A stretch of DNA of 64,000 nucleotides from Cedecea colo (GTDB taxonomy: Bacteria; Pseudomonadota; Gammaproteobacteria; Enterobacterales; Enterobacteriaceae). The first letter of the stretch is position 1, and each line of letters opens with the position of its first letter. This document shows positions 17,426 to 26,417 of this stretch, in pieces. A program made the translations under genes and the position numbers. The notes under the pieces are model-generated. The model did no database searches and was not told the DNA's origin. It was given only the letters and a program-made list of their open reading frames with translations. Location: contig NZ_SOYS01000004.1 in the NCBI RefSeq assembly GCF_011808225.1, forward strand, positions 248,001 to 312,000, given 5' to 3'.

Positions 17426-18689
17426 CGTACATCTCCTCAATAAAATAGAGCGCATCGCACAACGTGCTCTCCATACCAAACCCACCGGCTTTGGTGATCA
17501 CCGGTAAATCGTCAATCTCGCTGTTAATAAACGTTCCACAAGGGATACAGGGCGCGACTTCACTTTCGATTCGATATCCTTCCGCCCCCAAAGCGTTAGC
17601 AACCGCAATGGCAATATCGCCGCCGGTCAGGAACAGACCGCCAATACGGGCCTGCCCGGTAATTGCCAGCGTCAGCAGGCCGAGCTGGCGGCTTATCTGC
17701 TCCCCAATCTGCTGACGGCTAAGGTTATGCCGTTGACACAGCCCATCTATCTGAAAACGATCTTCGGCTTCACGGCTGGTGCGCAAAATACAGTGCAGCC
17801 CCTTCTCCAGCAGCTGACAGGCCTGCGTCAGTACCGCCTCGCGGTGATCTTCGGCCTGAGAGGTCAATAGCTTACCGACGTCAATATCGACAATTTCTGC
17901 ACGCTTGCTGCATTTTGCCTGCTCAACCTGGCGTCGCGTCACTTCGCTCATCGAACCGGCCACAACCAGCACCGGCAGCGCCCGGCGCTCAGTTAACCAG
18001 GCGCTTACGGGCAACGCATTCGCAAGGCCTGCGGCGCCAACCAGCAAAGGCGTTTGTGACAGTGACATTGCCGCTCGGGCGATCAGCTCCAGATCGTTAT
18101 CGGTCACGGCATCCACCACAACCATAGTGTTCCCCTGCCCGGCAAGCTGCTCTAACGCGCTTACAAGCTCGCCGCTTCTCACGCGCGGTAAGCTTATTTC
18201 GCAGACCGGAATTTCACTTTGCTGAGCAATCAAGGTGCTGATACGAGAAGAGATGATTGGCGTGCGGGGATCGCTGGCAAACTCCGTTTCCAGCAGCGGC
18301 ACCCCATGTACCCGGCACTCCCCTTGTTCGGTGGTGCGCCCTGCTCCCGGAATAGCGCCAGCTATCAGCGCCAGCGGCTTCCCCGTCGCCCGCATAGCTG
18401 CTTCGACTTCGGCCCCTATGTTGCCGCGAAACGTTGAGTCGATTTTTTTATACACCAGCGGCGAAGCTTCCCCCGGCTGGCACCATTGACATAAAGCCCG
18501 GGTAACGGCTTGCGTCGCCTCGTAAGCCGTACTGGCGCGGCTTTCAGTATTAATAACGAGCACGTCAGCGTGGCGGGAAGGCTTCTGCTTTTGGCTCAGC
18601 ATCACTTCCGTTTTGGCCCCTTTTTTGGCCAGTTGCACTCCGGTGTCATTGGCTCCGGTGAAATCATCCGCCACCACGATTAGCTTCAT
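17415..18689 (-). CDS. dtnK: D-threonate kinase, four-carbon acid sugar kinase family
   Basis: 424 residues of the DUF1537 kinase family. The N-terminal sugar-binding signature VVADDFTGANDTGVQLAKKG is followed by a YKKIDSTFRGN loop. The C-terminal nucleotide-binding half has LFLTGGDIAIAVANALG and IPCGTF. It phosphorylates a C4 sugar acid (threonate or erythronate) at the 4-position for PdxA2. The start overlaps the kdgT stop by four bases and its end overlaps pdxA2 by 11, so the three genes are tightly coupled. D- versus L-threonate cannot be told from sequence alone. Confidence 0.85.
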   Translation of the reverse strand: MKLIVVADDFTGANDTGVQLAKKGAKTEVMLSQKQKPSRHADVLVINTESRASTAYEATQAVTRALCQWCQPGEASPLVYKKIDSTFRGNIGAEVEAAMRATGKPLALIAGAIPGAGRTTEQGECRVHGVPLLETEFASDPRTPIISSRISTLIAQQSEIPVCEISLPRVRSGELVSALEQLAGQGNTMVVVDAVTDNDLELIARAAMSLSQTPLLVGAAGLANALPVSAWLTERRALPVLVVAGSMSEVTRRQVEQAKCSKRAEIVDIDVGKLLTSQAEDHREAVLTQACQLLEKGLHCILRTSREAEDRFQIDGLCQRHNLSRQQIGEQISRQLGLLTLAITGQARIGGLFLTGGDIAIAVANALGAEGYRIESEVAPCIPCGTFINSEIDDLPVITKAGGFGMESTLCDALYFIEEMYGDH

Positions 18690-19636
18690 GCGGCCTCCTT
18701 CTCTTTAAGCTGCGCGTTTCGTTTTGCAACCCAGGATGTTAATAGCGGCGTGAGGATCGCGGTGGTAATAACCGAAGCTGCAATTAACGGGGCCGCCGCC
18801 GCGGCTACCTGCGCCAGAGAGGGGTCCGCCTGCGCAATAGCCAGCGGCGTAGCAACGGCGTTGCCTGCGGTACTGGAAGCTGCCGCGCCTGCAACGCCTG
18901 TGCCGCCCATTAAACGATCGGCGCGGATGTTAAAGTATCCGCCCACGACGGTGGTCAACACGCCAAGCAGAATACCGGCCAGACCGCCCTGCAACAGCAT
19001 TTCCAGATTAATACCGGCGCCTAAAGCAAAGGCGAAGAAAGGAATCAGCAACGGGCCGCCTTTGGTAAGAAAATCGCGCATATTCGCATCGAGATTCCCC
19101 AGCAGCATGCCCACGACGAGTGGAACAAGGATAGCCACCAGCGCCATCAGAGGAATATTCGCCATCCCCGCCGCGCCAAGGGCAATCATGGTAAAGAATG
19201 GCCCGTCGTTAAGAGACAGGATGGAGATGGCGCCCACGTCACGCTCGTTGCCAAACTCACCGACCAGCGCAGCGTAGAGACCGCCGTTGGAATTGCTCAT
19301 CGCCGCAATGATTGCCACGCCGCTCAGGCCAAAGATCCCTTCGGCGCCGAAAAGGTATTGCACGCCAAGCCCCAGCGCTACCGCCACCAGCAGTTTGGTC
19401 AGGGTAATGCTCCCGCCCTGCAATAACGCCTGCGGAGCGGCCTTAAAGCTGATGCCTGCTCCCATGCAAAGCAAAAAAGCACCGATTAACGGCGCAGCGC
19501 CGTTTTTGAACAACGCCGTGGTAAACCCGCCAATCTCAAGCGCCTGCGGAAAGAAAGTGTTCAGCGTCGCCCCCAGCACCAGCGGGACAACCATCATGCC
19601 GCCGGGAACTTTTTCGATTGTTCTTTTAATGTTCAT
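18686..19636 (-). CDS. KdgT-family sugar-acid permease
   Basis: 316 residues from ATG 19636 (MNIKRTIEKVPGGMMVVPLV) with GGGTG upstream. It is a membrane protein of the 2-keto-3-deoxygluconate:cation symporter family, about ten helices. Seen: NTFFPQALEIGGFTTALF, LCMGAGISFKAAPQAL, IIAAMSNSNGGLY and GTGVAGAAASSTAGNAVATP. As first gene of an operon with a C4 sugar-acid kinase and dehydrogenase, it most likely imports threonate or erythronate rather than KDG. Salmonella carries a similar permease-kinase-pdxA2 group. Confidence 0.88.
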   Translation of the reverse strand: MNIKRTIEKVPGGMMVVPLVLGATLNTFFPQALEIGGFTTALFKNGAAPLIGAFLLCMGAGISFKAAPQALLQGGSITLTKLLVAVALGLGVQYLFGAEGIFGLSGVAIIAAMSNSNGGLYAALVGEFGNERDVGAISILSLNDGPFFTMIALGAAGMANIPLMALVAILVPLVVGMLLGNLDANMRDFLTKGGPLLIPFFAFALGAGINLEMLLQGGLAGILLGVLTTVVGGYFNIRADRLMGGTGVAGAAASSTAGNAVATPLAIAQADPSLAQVAAAAAPLIAASVITTAILTPLLTSWVAKRNAQLKEKEAA

Positions 19637-19668
19637 CCTGCACCCACCCCGATTAAATAAAATCAAAA

Positions 19669-19680
19669 TGATTATAATCA
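19669..19680. promoter_or_regulatory. Palindrome at the kdgT promoter
   Basis: TGATTATAATCA is a perfect 12-base palindrome, 33 bases upstream of the kdgT ATG, within an AT-rich promoter region. It contains TGATT/AATCA half-sites like the larger repeat at 19786-19813 and may be a second operator for the same regulator. Confidence 0.4.
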
Positions 19681-19785
19681 ATCAAATCCAGGATAGACAG
19701 CGATCGCGGTCACAGAATAACCAGCAGGGGAAATGCGGCCCGTATGGCGCGGCGAAAAAGGCGAAAAAGGTGAACAAGAAAAAAA

Positions 19786-19813
19786 GCATAATGATTGAAT
19801 TAAATCATTATGC
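19786..19813. promoter_or_regulatory. Inverted repeat upstream of the threonate operon
   Basis: GCATAATGATT (19786-19796) and AATCATTATGC (19803-19813) are perfect 11-base arms with a six-base spacer. The repeat lies about 150 bases upstream of kdgT and 41 bases after the cdh stop. It is a candidate operator for the DeoR-family repressor, or a weak AT-rich hairpin beyond cdh. Confidence 0.45.
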
Positions 19814-19853
19814 TGGCTCATTTAAACAAGCAGGAAGCAAAGGTCGTTAAAAA

Positions 19854-20606
19854 TCAGTATCCCAGCGCACAGCCATAATCCAGAATCTCGCCTGCCGTAC
19901 CGAGGTTCAAATCCATTACTTTCAGCCGGTTAGCCAGCAGTACAACGTCGCCATGCTTATTGCTGGTCATCGCCAGGCCATATTTCGCAATGTCATCGCC
20001 CCGTTGCTGAACATAGGTATTCAACAGCTTAAAGGGATTCTGCTGCTCAAAGATACCGGCAGGAATTTTCATCGCCAGGTAATCATGCCCTTTAAGCTTG
20101 TCACCGAGCGGCTGCCAGCTATTGCCGATGCGTTCTTCCTGCCGGTTAAGCGTCTGATAAACGTCCGGCCGCAGACAGGCGAGATGGATATGCAGTTGAT
20201 TTTGCGAACGCCCGTACCAGGAGTTTATCGCCAGGCCCAGATAGCGGTCGTTAATGGGTTTGTCCGCCATCTGCTTTAGCCTGTCGCGCTCCTGCCAGGC
20301 GTGGTAAAAGAAATGCGCAGCGGCAGGTTTCTGAATCTCAGGATCTTCTATACCGGTGATTTTTTCCGTCGGCATCACCAGCGTATGCAGCGGCCCTTTG
20401 GCATCCTTAAATACGACAAAGCGCTTATCCAGATTGACCGTTAAACAAGGTGCGGGATCGTGGCGCTGCTGCTGATTGGGTACGCACTGCTCGCTGATAA
20501 TCCTCCACAGGGCATCGCTGTTGGCGCGGATAGATAACAGCCAGGCGGTAACGACTACCAGCAGGACGATAAGCAGGAAAAAGAGAATGCGGAGAGTTTT
20601 CTTCAT
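19854..20606 (-). CDS. cdh: CDP-diacylglycerol pyrophosphatase
   Basis: 250 residues (E. coli Cdh 251). One N-terminal membrane anchor (LRILFFLLIVLLVVVTAWLL) is followed by a periplasmic HIT-like domain with QLHIHLACLRPDVY, the HxHxx catalytic site. It hydrolyses CDP-diacylglycerol to phosphatidate and CMP. Family stretches include CVPNQQ, KDAKGPLHTLVMPTEKITGIEDP and DYLAMKIP. It is monocistronic. Confidence 0.94.
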   Translation of the reverse strand: MKKTLRILFFLLIVLLVVVTAWLLSIRANSDALWRIISEQCVPNQQQRHDPAPCLTVNLDKRFVVFKDAKGPLHTLVMPTEKITGIEDPEIQKPAAAHFFYHAWQERDRLKQMADKPINDRYLGLAINSWYGRSQNQLHIHLACLRPDVYQTLNRQEERIGNSWQPLGDKLKGHDYLAMKIPAGIFEQQNPFKLLNTYVQQRGDDIAKYGLAMTSNKHGDVVLLANRLKVMDLNLGTAGEILDYGCALGY

Positions 20607-20703
20607 AAAGAGTCACATCCTGTGTCAGAGAGATTTACCAAAGCGGGTATAGCGCAACTTTTTACGCAATCTGAGCCCGAAGCATAGAACCAGCAGCCGG
20701 CAT

Positions 20704-21624
20704 TCAGTGCTTTTGCAACGACCTGGCGATTAACTGAAAACACTCCTCAATCTGCGGCGGAAAAACCTGCTGATTGCTGCGCATCAGGGCGATAGTGCGG
20801 CTCAGGGATGGCTGCTGGAGATGCACCACCTTCAGCTCTTTATCCTGCAGGTGCGTGGTGTAAAGCTGCGGCAGAATGGCGATAGCAAGGCGCGATCGAA
20901 CCAGACCGTAAAGCGTTTCGATAAAATCGACCTGATAGCGCGCCGTAATGTTCAGACGCTGGCTTTCCGCCATCGCGGCCACCAGACGGCTGGTGTTTCC
21001 CCTGGAAAATACACCAATGTCGCGGCGAGCAAGATGCCGCCACGGGATATGGCTGGAGGTTGCCAGAGGATCTTCGCGGTGCATAACAGCCACAAACGGA
21101 TCCTCCTGAAGCGGATGGATCTCAAGCGTGTCAGGGATGGAACTGTCCAGCGCGCCAATCCCAAAGTCCAGCCGCCCGTTCTCAAGCTGGGCGATCAGCG
21201 CATCGTTAGTCCGATCGTGAAATTCAGCGCGCAGACGCGGAAAATGCTGCGCCAGAAGCTCGGGAACCTGCGGAAACAGCAGGCTGCTCACCGATGGCAC
21301 GAGACCTATACGCAAGGTGCCGCCGCCTCCCTCCTGCACAATGCGCTGCATATCAACAAACGACCGCTGCGCCACGTACAGCACGCGCTCCGCATGGGGC
21401 AATATCGCCGCTCCCAGCTCGGTTAACGTCACTGCCGAAGCGGTACGATTCACCAACCTGCCGCCGAGCACCGACTCAATTTGCCGTAACGCGCTGCTCA
21501 ACGCCGGTTGGCTAATCGCCAGTCGGCTCGCGGTATCGGTAAAATGGCGCAGTTTTGCCAGCGTCACAAAATACTGAATTTGTTTCAGGGAGAGCGCGGG
21601 CAGGCGCTGCCAGGGTTCAGCCAT
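20704..21624 (-). CDS. LysR-family regulator, divergent from adenine deaminase
   Basis: 306 residues. The N-terminal winged helix is clear (LSLKQIQYFVTLAKLRHFTDTASRLAISQPALSSALRQIE as a continuous region). The C-terminal effector domain has LRIGLVPSVSSLLFPQVPELL and RLAIAILPQL. The gene is divergent from the adenine deaminase/permease pair across 132 bases, the usual LysR layout, so it probably controls purine salvage there. The effector is unknown. The ribosome site is weak. Confidence 0.88.
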   Translation of the reverse strand: MAEPWQRLPALSLKQIQYFVTLAKLRHFTDTASRLAISQPALSSALRQIESVLGGRLVNRTASAVTLTELGAAILPHAERVLYVAQRSFVDMQRIVQEGGGGTLRIGLVPSVSSLLFPQVPELLAQHFPRLRAEFHDRTNDALIAQLENGRLDFGIGALDSSIPDTLEIHPLQEDPFVAVMHREDPLATSSHIPWRHLARRDIGVFSRGNTSRLVAAMAESQRLNITARYQVDFIETLYGLVRSRLAIAILPQLYTTHLQDKELKVVHLQQPSLSRTIALMRSNQQVFPPQIEECFQLIARSLQKH

Positions 21625-21756
21625 GGTGTATCAGGGTTCCGGGGAAAACGTTTGCGACAGGATAAACGTTTCTTATCGGCCGATAAATTAAATCATCTGG
21701 GTAAATCGCGTCTGCCTGGAGTAGCCTGCCATTATTTCCTGCCGGACGGTAAGATA

Positions 21757-23538
21757 ATGAATTCATACATGCATGCGGACCTGCGCCGCCGGGCGGTCAA
21801 AGCGGCTTTGGGCGAGGCGCCTTTCGACCTGCTGCTGACCAGTGCCAATCTGATTGATATGGCGACAGGCGAGATCCGTCTGGTCGATATCGGCATTGTT
21901 GGCTCGCTTATCGCCAGCGTCCACCCTTGCGGCACCTGGGCTGAAGCCGCTGAAACTCACGATCTGGCGGGCGCTTATGTAAGCCCCGGCCTGATGGACA
22001 CCCACGTTCACGTTGAAAGCTCGCACCTGCCGCCTGCCCGCTACGCTGAAGTCGTCGTCGCTCAGGGCACCACGACTATCTTCTGGGACCCGCATGAGCT
22101 GGCGAACGTGCTCGGCGTGGCAGGCGTGCGCTACGCTGTTGAAGCGAGCCGCGATTTACCGCTACGCGTGATCTGTGCCGCGCCGTCCAGCGTACCTTCG
22201 ACGCCGGGCCTGGAAATGTCCGGGGCTGATTTCGCAGGCCGGGAGATGGAAACCATGCTTGCGTGGCCGGAAGTAGCAGGCGTTGCGGAAGTGATGGATA
22301 TGCACGGCGTGCTGAACGGCAGCGAACGCATGCTGGAAATTCTCAATGCCGGGCTGAACAGCGGCAAGCTGATTGAGGGCCACGCGCGCGGCCTGAGCGG
22401 TGCGCAGCTTCAGGCTTATCTCGCCGCTGGCGTCACCTCGGATCACGAACTGACCTCCGCCGCCGATGCGCTGGAAAAACTCCGCGCCGGACTGACCATC
22501 GAAATCCGTGGCTCCCATCCGTATCTGCTGGCGGAAATCGTGGCCGCCTTGAATGCTCTGCCTCATCTATCTTCACAGGTCACGGTCTGTACTGACGACG
22601 TGCCGCCAGACATACTTCTGGAAAAAGGCGGCATTATTGCCCTGCTGAATCTGCTGATTGAACATGGCATGAAGGCCACCGACGCGCTGCGCCTGGCTAC
22701 GCTCAACGCCGCCATCCGTCTGCAACGCCACGATTTAGGCCTGGTTGCCGCCGGGCGCACGGCAGATCTTGTGGTATTCGATTCGCTCGAAAGATTACAG
22801 GCGAAAGCGGTGTACGTTGCCGGGCAGCATATAGCGCAAAACGGCAAGTTGCTCAAGCCGGTCAACGCGCCAGACGTATTGCCGCCGCGCGATACCGTGC
22901 GATTAAAACCATTGTCGCCCGCGGATTTCGTCATCAATATTCCCGTCGCTCACGGCACCGCCACGCTGCGCCACATCAAGGGCGCGCGCTTTACCCAGTG
23001 GAACGAAACCAGCGTAAATGTACGCGACGGCAAAGTGCAGATCCCGGAAGGCTTCAGCCTGATTTGGGTACAGCATCGTCACGGTCGCCACGAAGCCAAA
23101 CCACAATTAGCGCTGCTGGAAGGCTGGGGTGAACTGCGCGGCGCGATTGCCACAACCTATTCGCACGATTCCCACAACCTGGTCGTGCTGGGACGCGACC
23201 CGCAGGATATGGCGCTGGCGGCGAACGCATTAATCGCCAGCGGTGGCGGCATGGCGTTAAGCCAGAACGGTGAGATCCTTGCTCACGTTGCGATGCCAGT
23301 TGCCGGAATGCTCTCCGATTTACCCGCAGCAGAGCTTGCTCAGCAGTTTCACCAGCTGCGCGAACTAAGCAACAAAGTGGCCGACTGGGAGCCGCCATAC
23401 CGCGTATTCAAAGCTATTGAAGGCACGTGCCTCGCGTGTAACGCCGGGCCGCACCTGACCGATCTTGGACTGACGGACGGCACTACGCGTCAGATTGTCA
23501 ATCCGCTTATTGCCTGCCAGGAAACGCCGGCGAAATAA
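21757..23538 (+). CDS. Adenine deaminase
   Basis: 593 residues from ATG 21757 (MNSYMHADLRRR); the frame is open further upstream but that part overlaps the LysR gene. It is an amidohydrolase with metal motifs DTHVHVESSHLPP, FWDPHELANVLG, EGHARGLSG and CTDDVPPDI, plus the second domain with TVSHDSHN-like TYSHDSHNLVVLGRD and IASGGGMALS. It converts adenine to hypoxanthine and ammonia. It differs clearly from E. coli AdeD (the signature is ESSHLPP rather than ESSMMTP), so it is a separate lineage of the family. It is followed 36 bases later by an NCS2 permease. Confidence 0.88.
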   Translation: MNSYMHADLRRRAVKAALGEAPFDLLLTSANLIDMATGEIRLVDIGIVGSLIASVHPCGTWAEAAETHDLAGAYVSPGLMDTHVHVESSHLPPARYAEVVVAQGTTTIFWDPHELANVLGVAGVRYAVEASRDLPLRVICAAPSSVPSTPGLEMSGADFAGREMETMLAWPEVAGVAEVMDMHGVLNGSERMLEILNAGLNSGKLIEGHARGLSGAQLQAYLAAGVTSDHELTSAADALEKLRAGLTIEIRGSHPYLLAEIVAALNALPHLSSQVTVCTDDVPPDILLEKGGIIALLNLLIEHGMKATDALRLATLNAAIRLQRHDLGLVAAGRTADLVVFDSLERLQAKAVYVAGQHIAQNGKLLKPVNAPDVLPPRDTVRLKPLSPADFVINIPVAHGTATLRHIKGARFTQWNETSVNVRDGKVQIPEGFSLIWVQHRHGRHEAKPQLALLEGWGELRGAIATTYSHDSHNLVVLGRDPQDMALAANALIASGGGMALSQNGEILAHVAMPVAGMLSDLPAAELAQQFHQLRELSNKVADWEPPYRVFKAIEGTCLACNAGPHLTDLGLTDGTTRQIVNPLIACQETPAK

Positions 23539-23574
23539 CTACACCACGTTGAAATAGCACAGGAGAGCTACACA

Positions 23575-24918
23575 ATGGTCGAAAACTCAGTAAATCCAGC
23601 CGCTTCAGGAAGCTGGCTGGAGCGGCGATTCCAGCTTTATTCGCGGCAAAGCAAGGTGAAAACCGAATGTCTCGCCGGCGTGACGGGCTTTCTTGCCGCC
23701 GCTTATCTGCTGGTAGTGATCCCCGGTCTGCTGGCCGTGGGTGGAATGGATAAAGGCGCTGTCACAACCGGCACGATTCTGGTATTTGTCGCGGGCACCC
23801 TGCTGATGGCTTTTTACGCCAACCTGCCGTTTATCGTAGGCCCGGGCATTGGCGGATCGGTACTGGTTGGCGTTACGCTCGCCGGCAGCGAAGGCATTGG
23901 CTGGCAGACTGGACTGGGTATCGCCTGCTGGTCCGGCATGCTCTTTTTCGTCCTCACCCGGCTTGGCCTGCGCGAAGTGGTCACCCGCTCGGTGCCGCAG
24001 TCCATCAAGCTTGGGCTAACGGCTTCCATCGGGCTGTTTGTTGCCATATTGGGTTTTCGCAACGCCGGGCTGGTGCTGGCGAATGCCAAAACTAATGCGC
24101 TAATGCTGGGTGATTTCACCGCGCCGGGCGCTCTGATTGCGCTGTGCGGCCTGTTCCTCGCCATTGCTTTGCAGGCGCGACGCATTCCAGGCGCGATTCT
24201 CTGGGCTATTCTGTTCGCCACGCTTGTCGGCATTCCGTTTGGCGTCACGCATCTGCCGCAAAGCTTTATCGCTATGCCGCACTCCCTCGCGCCGGTACTC
24301 GGTCATGTGGACATGTTTGGCGCGCTGAATATCGCCTTCCTGCCGTATCTGTTTGTGTTCTTCGCCTCTGAATTTTTCTCCACCATGGGCACCACGCTTG
24401 CCGTTGGTGGCGAAGCAGGCCTGCTGGATGAGCACGGCAATATGCCGCATATCAATCGCCCGTTTATGGTGGACTCTATCGCTGCGGCACTCGGCCCGTG
24501 GGTAGGGATCCCCGCGGCCACCGCGCTGATCGAATCTTCCGCAGCCGCAGAGGCTGGCGGTAAAACCGGGCTAACCGCGCTGGCCGCAGCCATCATGTTC
24601 CTGCTGATGCTGCTGTTCACGCCGGTTGCCCTGATGATTCCGAAGGAGGCTACCGCCCCCGCGCTGATCCTCATCGGCCTGAATATGTTCAGCGGGCTGC
24701 GCAGGGTGGATTTAGCGAACTTCACCGACGGCCTGCCGGTACTGATGATGGTGATGATTACGCTGATTGCCAACAGCTTCGGCACCGGCATTGCGGGCGG
24801 CCTGCTGTTCTACATCATCATTAAGGTGATTGCCGGAAAGTGGCGTGAGATCCCTGCTGGGCTGTATCTGCTGGCGATTCCGCTGGCGTATTACTTTGCG
24901 ACGCTGGTGCGCCATTGA
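23575..24918 (+). CDS. NCS2/AzgA-type purine permease
   Basis: 447 residues with 12 or more hydrophobic helices. AzgA-type NCS2 landmarks are FLAAAYLLVVIPGLLAVGGM near the N-terminus, GPGIGGSVLVGVTL, SVPQSIKLGLTASIGLFVAILGF, FFASEFFSTMGTTLAVGGEAGLLDE and GPWVGIPAATALIESSAAAEAGGKTGLTAL. It is a proton symporter, probably for adenine or hypoxanthine given its partner gene. AGGAG precedes ATG 23575. Confidence 0.88.
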   Translation: MVENSVNPAASGSWLERRFQLYSRQSKVKTECLAGVTGFLAAAYLLVVIPGLLAVGGMDKGAVTTGTILVFVAGTLLMAFYANLPFIVGPGIGGSVLVGVTLAGSEGIGWQTGLGIACWSGMLFFVLTRLGLREVVTRSVPQSIKLGLTASIGLFVAILGFRNAGLVLANAKTNALMLGDFTAPGALIALCGLFLAIALQARRIPGAILWAILFATLVGIPFGVTHLPQSFIAMPHSLAPVLGHVDMFGALNIAFLPYLFVFFASEFFSTMGTTLAVGGEAGLLDEHGNMPHINRPFMVDSIAAALGPWVGIPAATALIESSAAAEAGGKTGLTALAAAIMFLLMLLFTPVALMIPKEATAPALILIGLNMFSGLRRVDLANFTDGLPVLMMVMITLIANSFGTGIAGGLLFYIIIKVIAGKWREIPAGLYLLAIPLAYYFATLVRH

Positions 24919-25492
24919 TTTCTCCGGCCTCAGCCGCGTTGGTGCGCTCCTGAGGCGCCGGGAGTTCAGCGGATAACGATCCGTCAATCACATAGAGAAA
25001 GGGTTGCCATGCCATAACTACCTCCAGCGGCGTTTTCCCTGAGTGTAGAGGACGCCGCGGCGGTAGCATTGGGTCGAAAGTCTTAACGAGCCATTGACGC
25101 TAAGCCTTATGTTCCGGCGGGAGGCGCCTGCATTTTCCGGGTTACAACGTCAATCTTCAGCCTCTGCCCCTGCGCGAAGTACTGCCCGCCACCGATACTG
25201 GCATTTACTGTCCAGGCATTGGTCGCCTGTCTCCCGCCAGCAGTACGTTTATGGAAATGCGGAGGTTCAATTCAGGGAACCGGCCGCAGAAAAATGATGC
25301 GCTGAAATGGTCGTGTGGGGCTAATAGAGTAACAATATATTTTGAACGCATTTTGACCTATTTTTAACCGGCCAGGAAATCACCTGGCGTTAACTCATCC
25401 CTGACTGCTTATGAATTAAGTCAGCGAACATATGTTCGCTCGTTTATTTTTATTATGATCCTTCCTCTGTTTACTTTGCACAAAGGCTTCCC
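24919..25492. other. Gap between the purine permease and fimW
   Basis: 574 bases without a gene I can support. The left part is GC-rich and has a stem-like CTCAG/CTGAG pair just after the permease stop. A short minus-strand frame (stop at 25107-25109, open to about 25280) with protein-like composition may be a gene remnant. The right part is AT-rich and carries the palindrome at 25423-25440 before fimW. Confidence 0.5.
25423..25440. promoter_or_regulatory. 18-base palindrome upstream of fimW
   Basis: AGCGAACATATGTTCGCT is a perfect palindrome 53 bases upstream of the fimW ATG, well placed for an operator. Its core happens to equal the SOS box of Bacillus (CGAACATATGTTCG), but enteric LexA uses another sequence, so a local regulator is more likely. 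Confidence 0.45.
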
Positions 25493-26095
25493 ATGCTTAC
25501 CCTTGTTATAAGAGAGAAAAACAGCCACTTCGTTCATGGTCTAAAAATCATTATTGAACAGCTATGCCGCCATCGGCGTGAGGCTTTCCATATTTTACCT
25601 GCGGAGCATCATGACGTAGCCGATATTGTTTTTGTCTCTCTGGAAGATGGCTGGGTAAGCGCCAGCTGTTATAAAATACCTCAAATTACAAAAGTGCAGC
25701 GCATTATTCTTATTTGCCGAAAGTCAGAACATGAAAAATTAATGTTTCGCCCCTGCCTGTATATGCTGCCGGTCATTTTTTGCGAGGATGAGATTGACGA
25801 GATAAGCAAAAAAATCGCTCACTGGATGGATCCGAATCGGCGAGGAAGAAACACTCGAGCCGTGCCGGCAAGCGTTTGTAGATACTGTACAACCCGTCAT
25901 TTCACCGTTCCTGAACGCGAACTACTTAAGCACATTGCCTGTGGACATTCTCTGTGTGACACGGCCCATCTGATGAACATCGATACGCCGATAGCTCGGC
26001 AGCATCGTCAGGCTATCATGAAAAAATTACGTATCAGCAATCAACAAGGTTTAATGAAATTTATAAAGATGAACCTGGGTTTTTTGTTTGATTAA
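25493..26095 (+). CDS. fimW: FimW-like fimbrial regulator (LuxR-type HTH)
   Basis: 200 residues (Salmonella FimW has about 198). The C-terminal third is a LuxR/FixJ-type helix-turn-helix (FTVPERELLKHIACGHSLCDTAHLMNIDTPIARQHRQAIMKKL region). The N-terminal part lacks an obvious phosphoacceptor site. In Salmonella FimW counteracts FimZ-driven expression of type 1 fimbriae. It is the first of three regulators in one direction (fimW, fimY, fimZ) facing the fim structural genes. The gene is AT-rich with rare AGA codons. The call rests on size, HTH and position. Confidence 0.65.
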   Translation: MLTLVIREKNSHFVHGLKIIIEQLCRHRREAFHILPAEHHDVADIVFVSLEDGWVSASCYKIPQITKVQRIILICRKSEHEKLMFRPCLYMLPVIFCEDEIDEISKKIAHWMDPNRRGRNTRAVPASVCRYCTTRHFTVPERELLKHIACGHSLCDTAHLMNIDTPIARQHRQAIMKKLRISNQQGLMKFIKMNLGFLFD

Positions 26096-26409
26096 ACTTC
26101 CTGGCTATCCATGCCGGAAACCAGTAGCCATTTATTGTTCAGGGAGCTGCGCCTGTAAAATCAAGCGCCTGATTAAGAAATTTCCAGCCTAAATTTAAGC
26201 CAGGCCCAATATCTATCAGCATATTCTCCTGTCAGAATATCTTCAGTACAACATAAACAAAATGCGCTTTCGCCACGAGTCTGTAGCGCAGAACGTCACG
26301 GTTAGCAAAAAAATAATTATGAATATTTTAGTTAATGACGCATTATTTATTAGCATTCTAACAATTATCGGAGCGTTTTTTATCCGCAAAGAAATAGCCG
26401 ATCTAGATT
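26096..26409. other. fimW-fimY intergenic region
   Basis: 314 bases, AT-rich. The only coding-like item is a 32-codon frame (26319-26417) that overlaps the fimY start. No terminator or clear promoter could be picked out. Confidence 0.5.
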
Positions 26410-26417
26410 GTGAGTGA
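26319..26417 (+). CDS. Possible 32-residue leader or small membrane peptide before fimY
   Basis: The frame reads MNILVNDALFISILTIIG and ends KEIADLDCE with TGA at 26415-26417. The middle is a plausible single membrane helix. It overlaps the fimY GTG (26410) by eight bases, and fimY itself has no visible ribosome site, so translational coupling is conceivable. There is no ribosome site before this ATG either, and I know of no homologue. Speculative. Confidence 0.22.
   Translation: MNILVNDALFISILTIIGAFFIRKEIADLDCE

Noticed and set aside
24919-25492. tRNA-Arg (argU/fimU), which borders the fim locus in Salmonella
   Set aside because: I looked for the cloverleaf and the UCU anticodon arm beside fimW and found none in this window.
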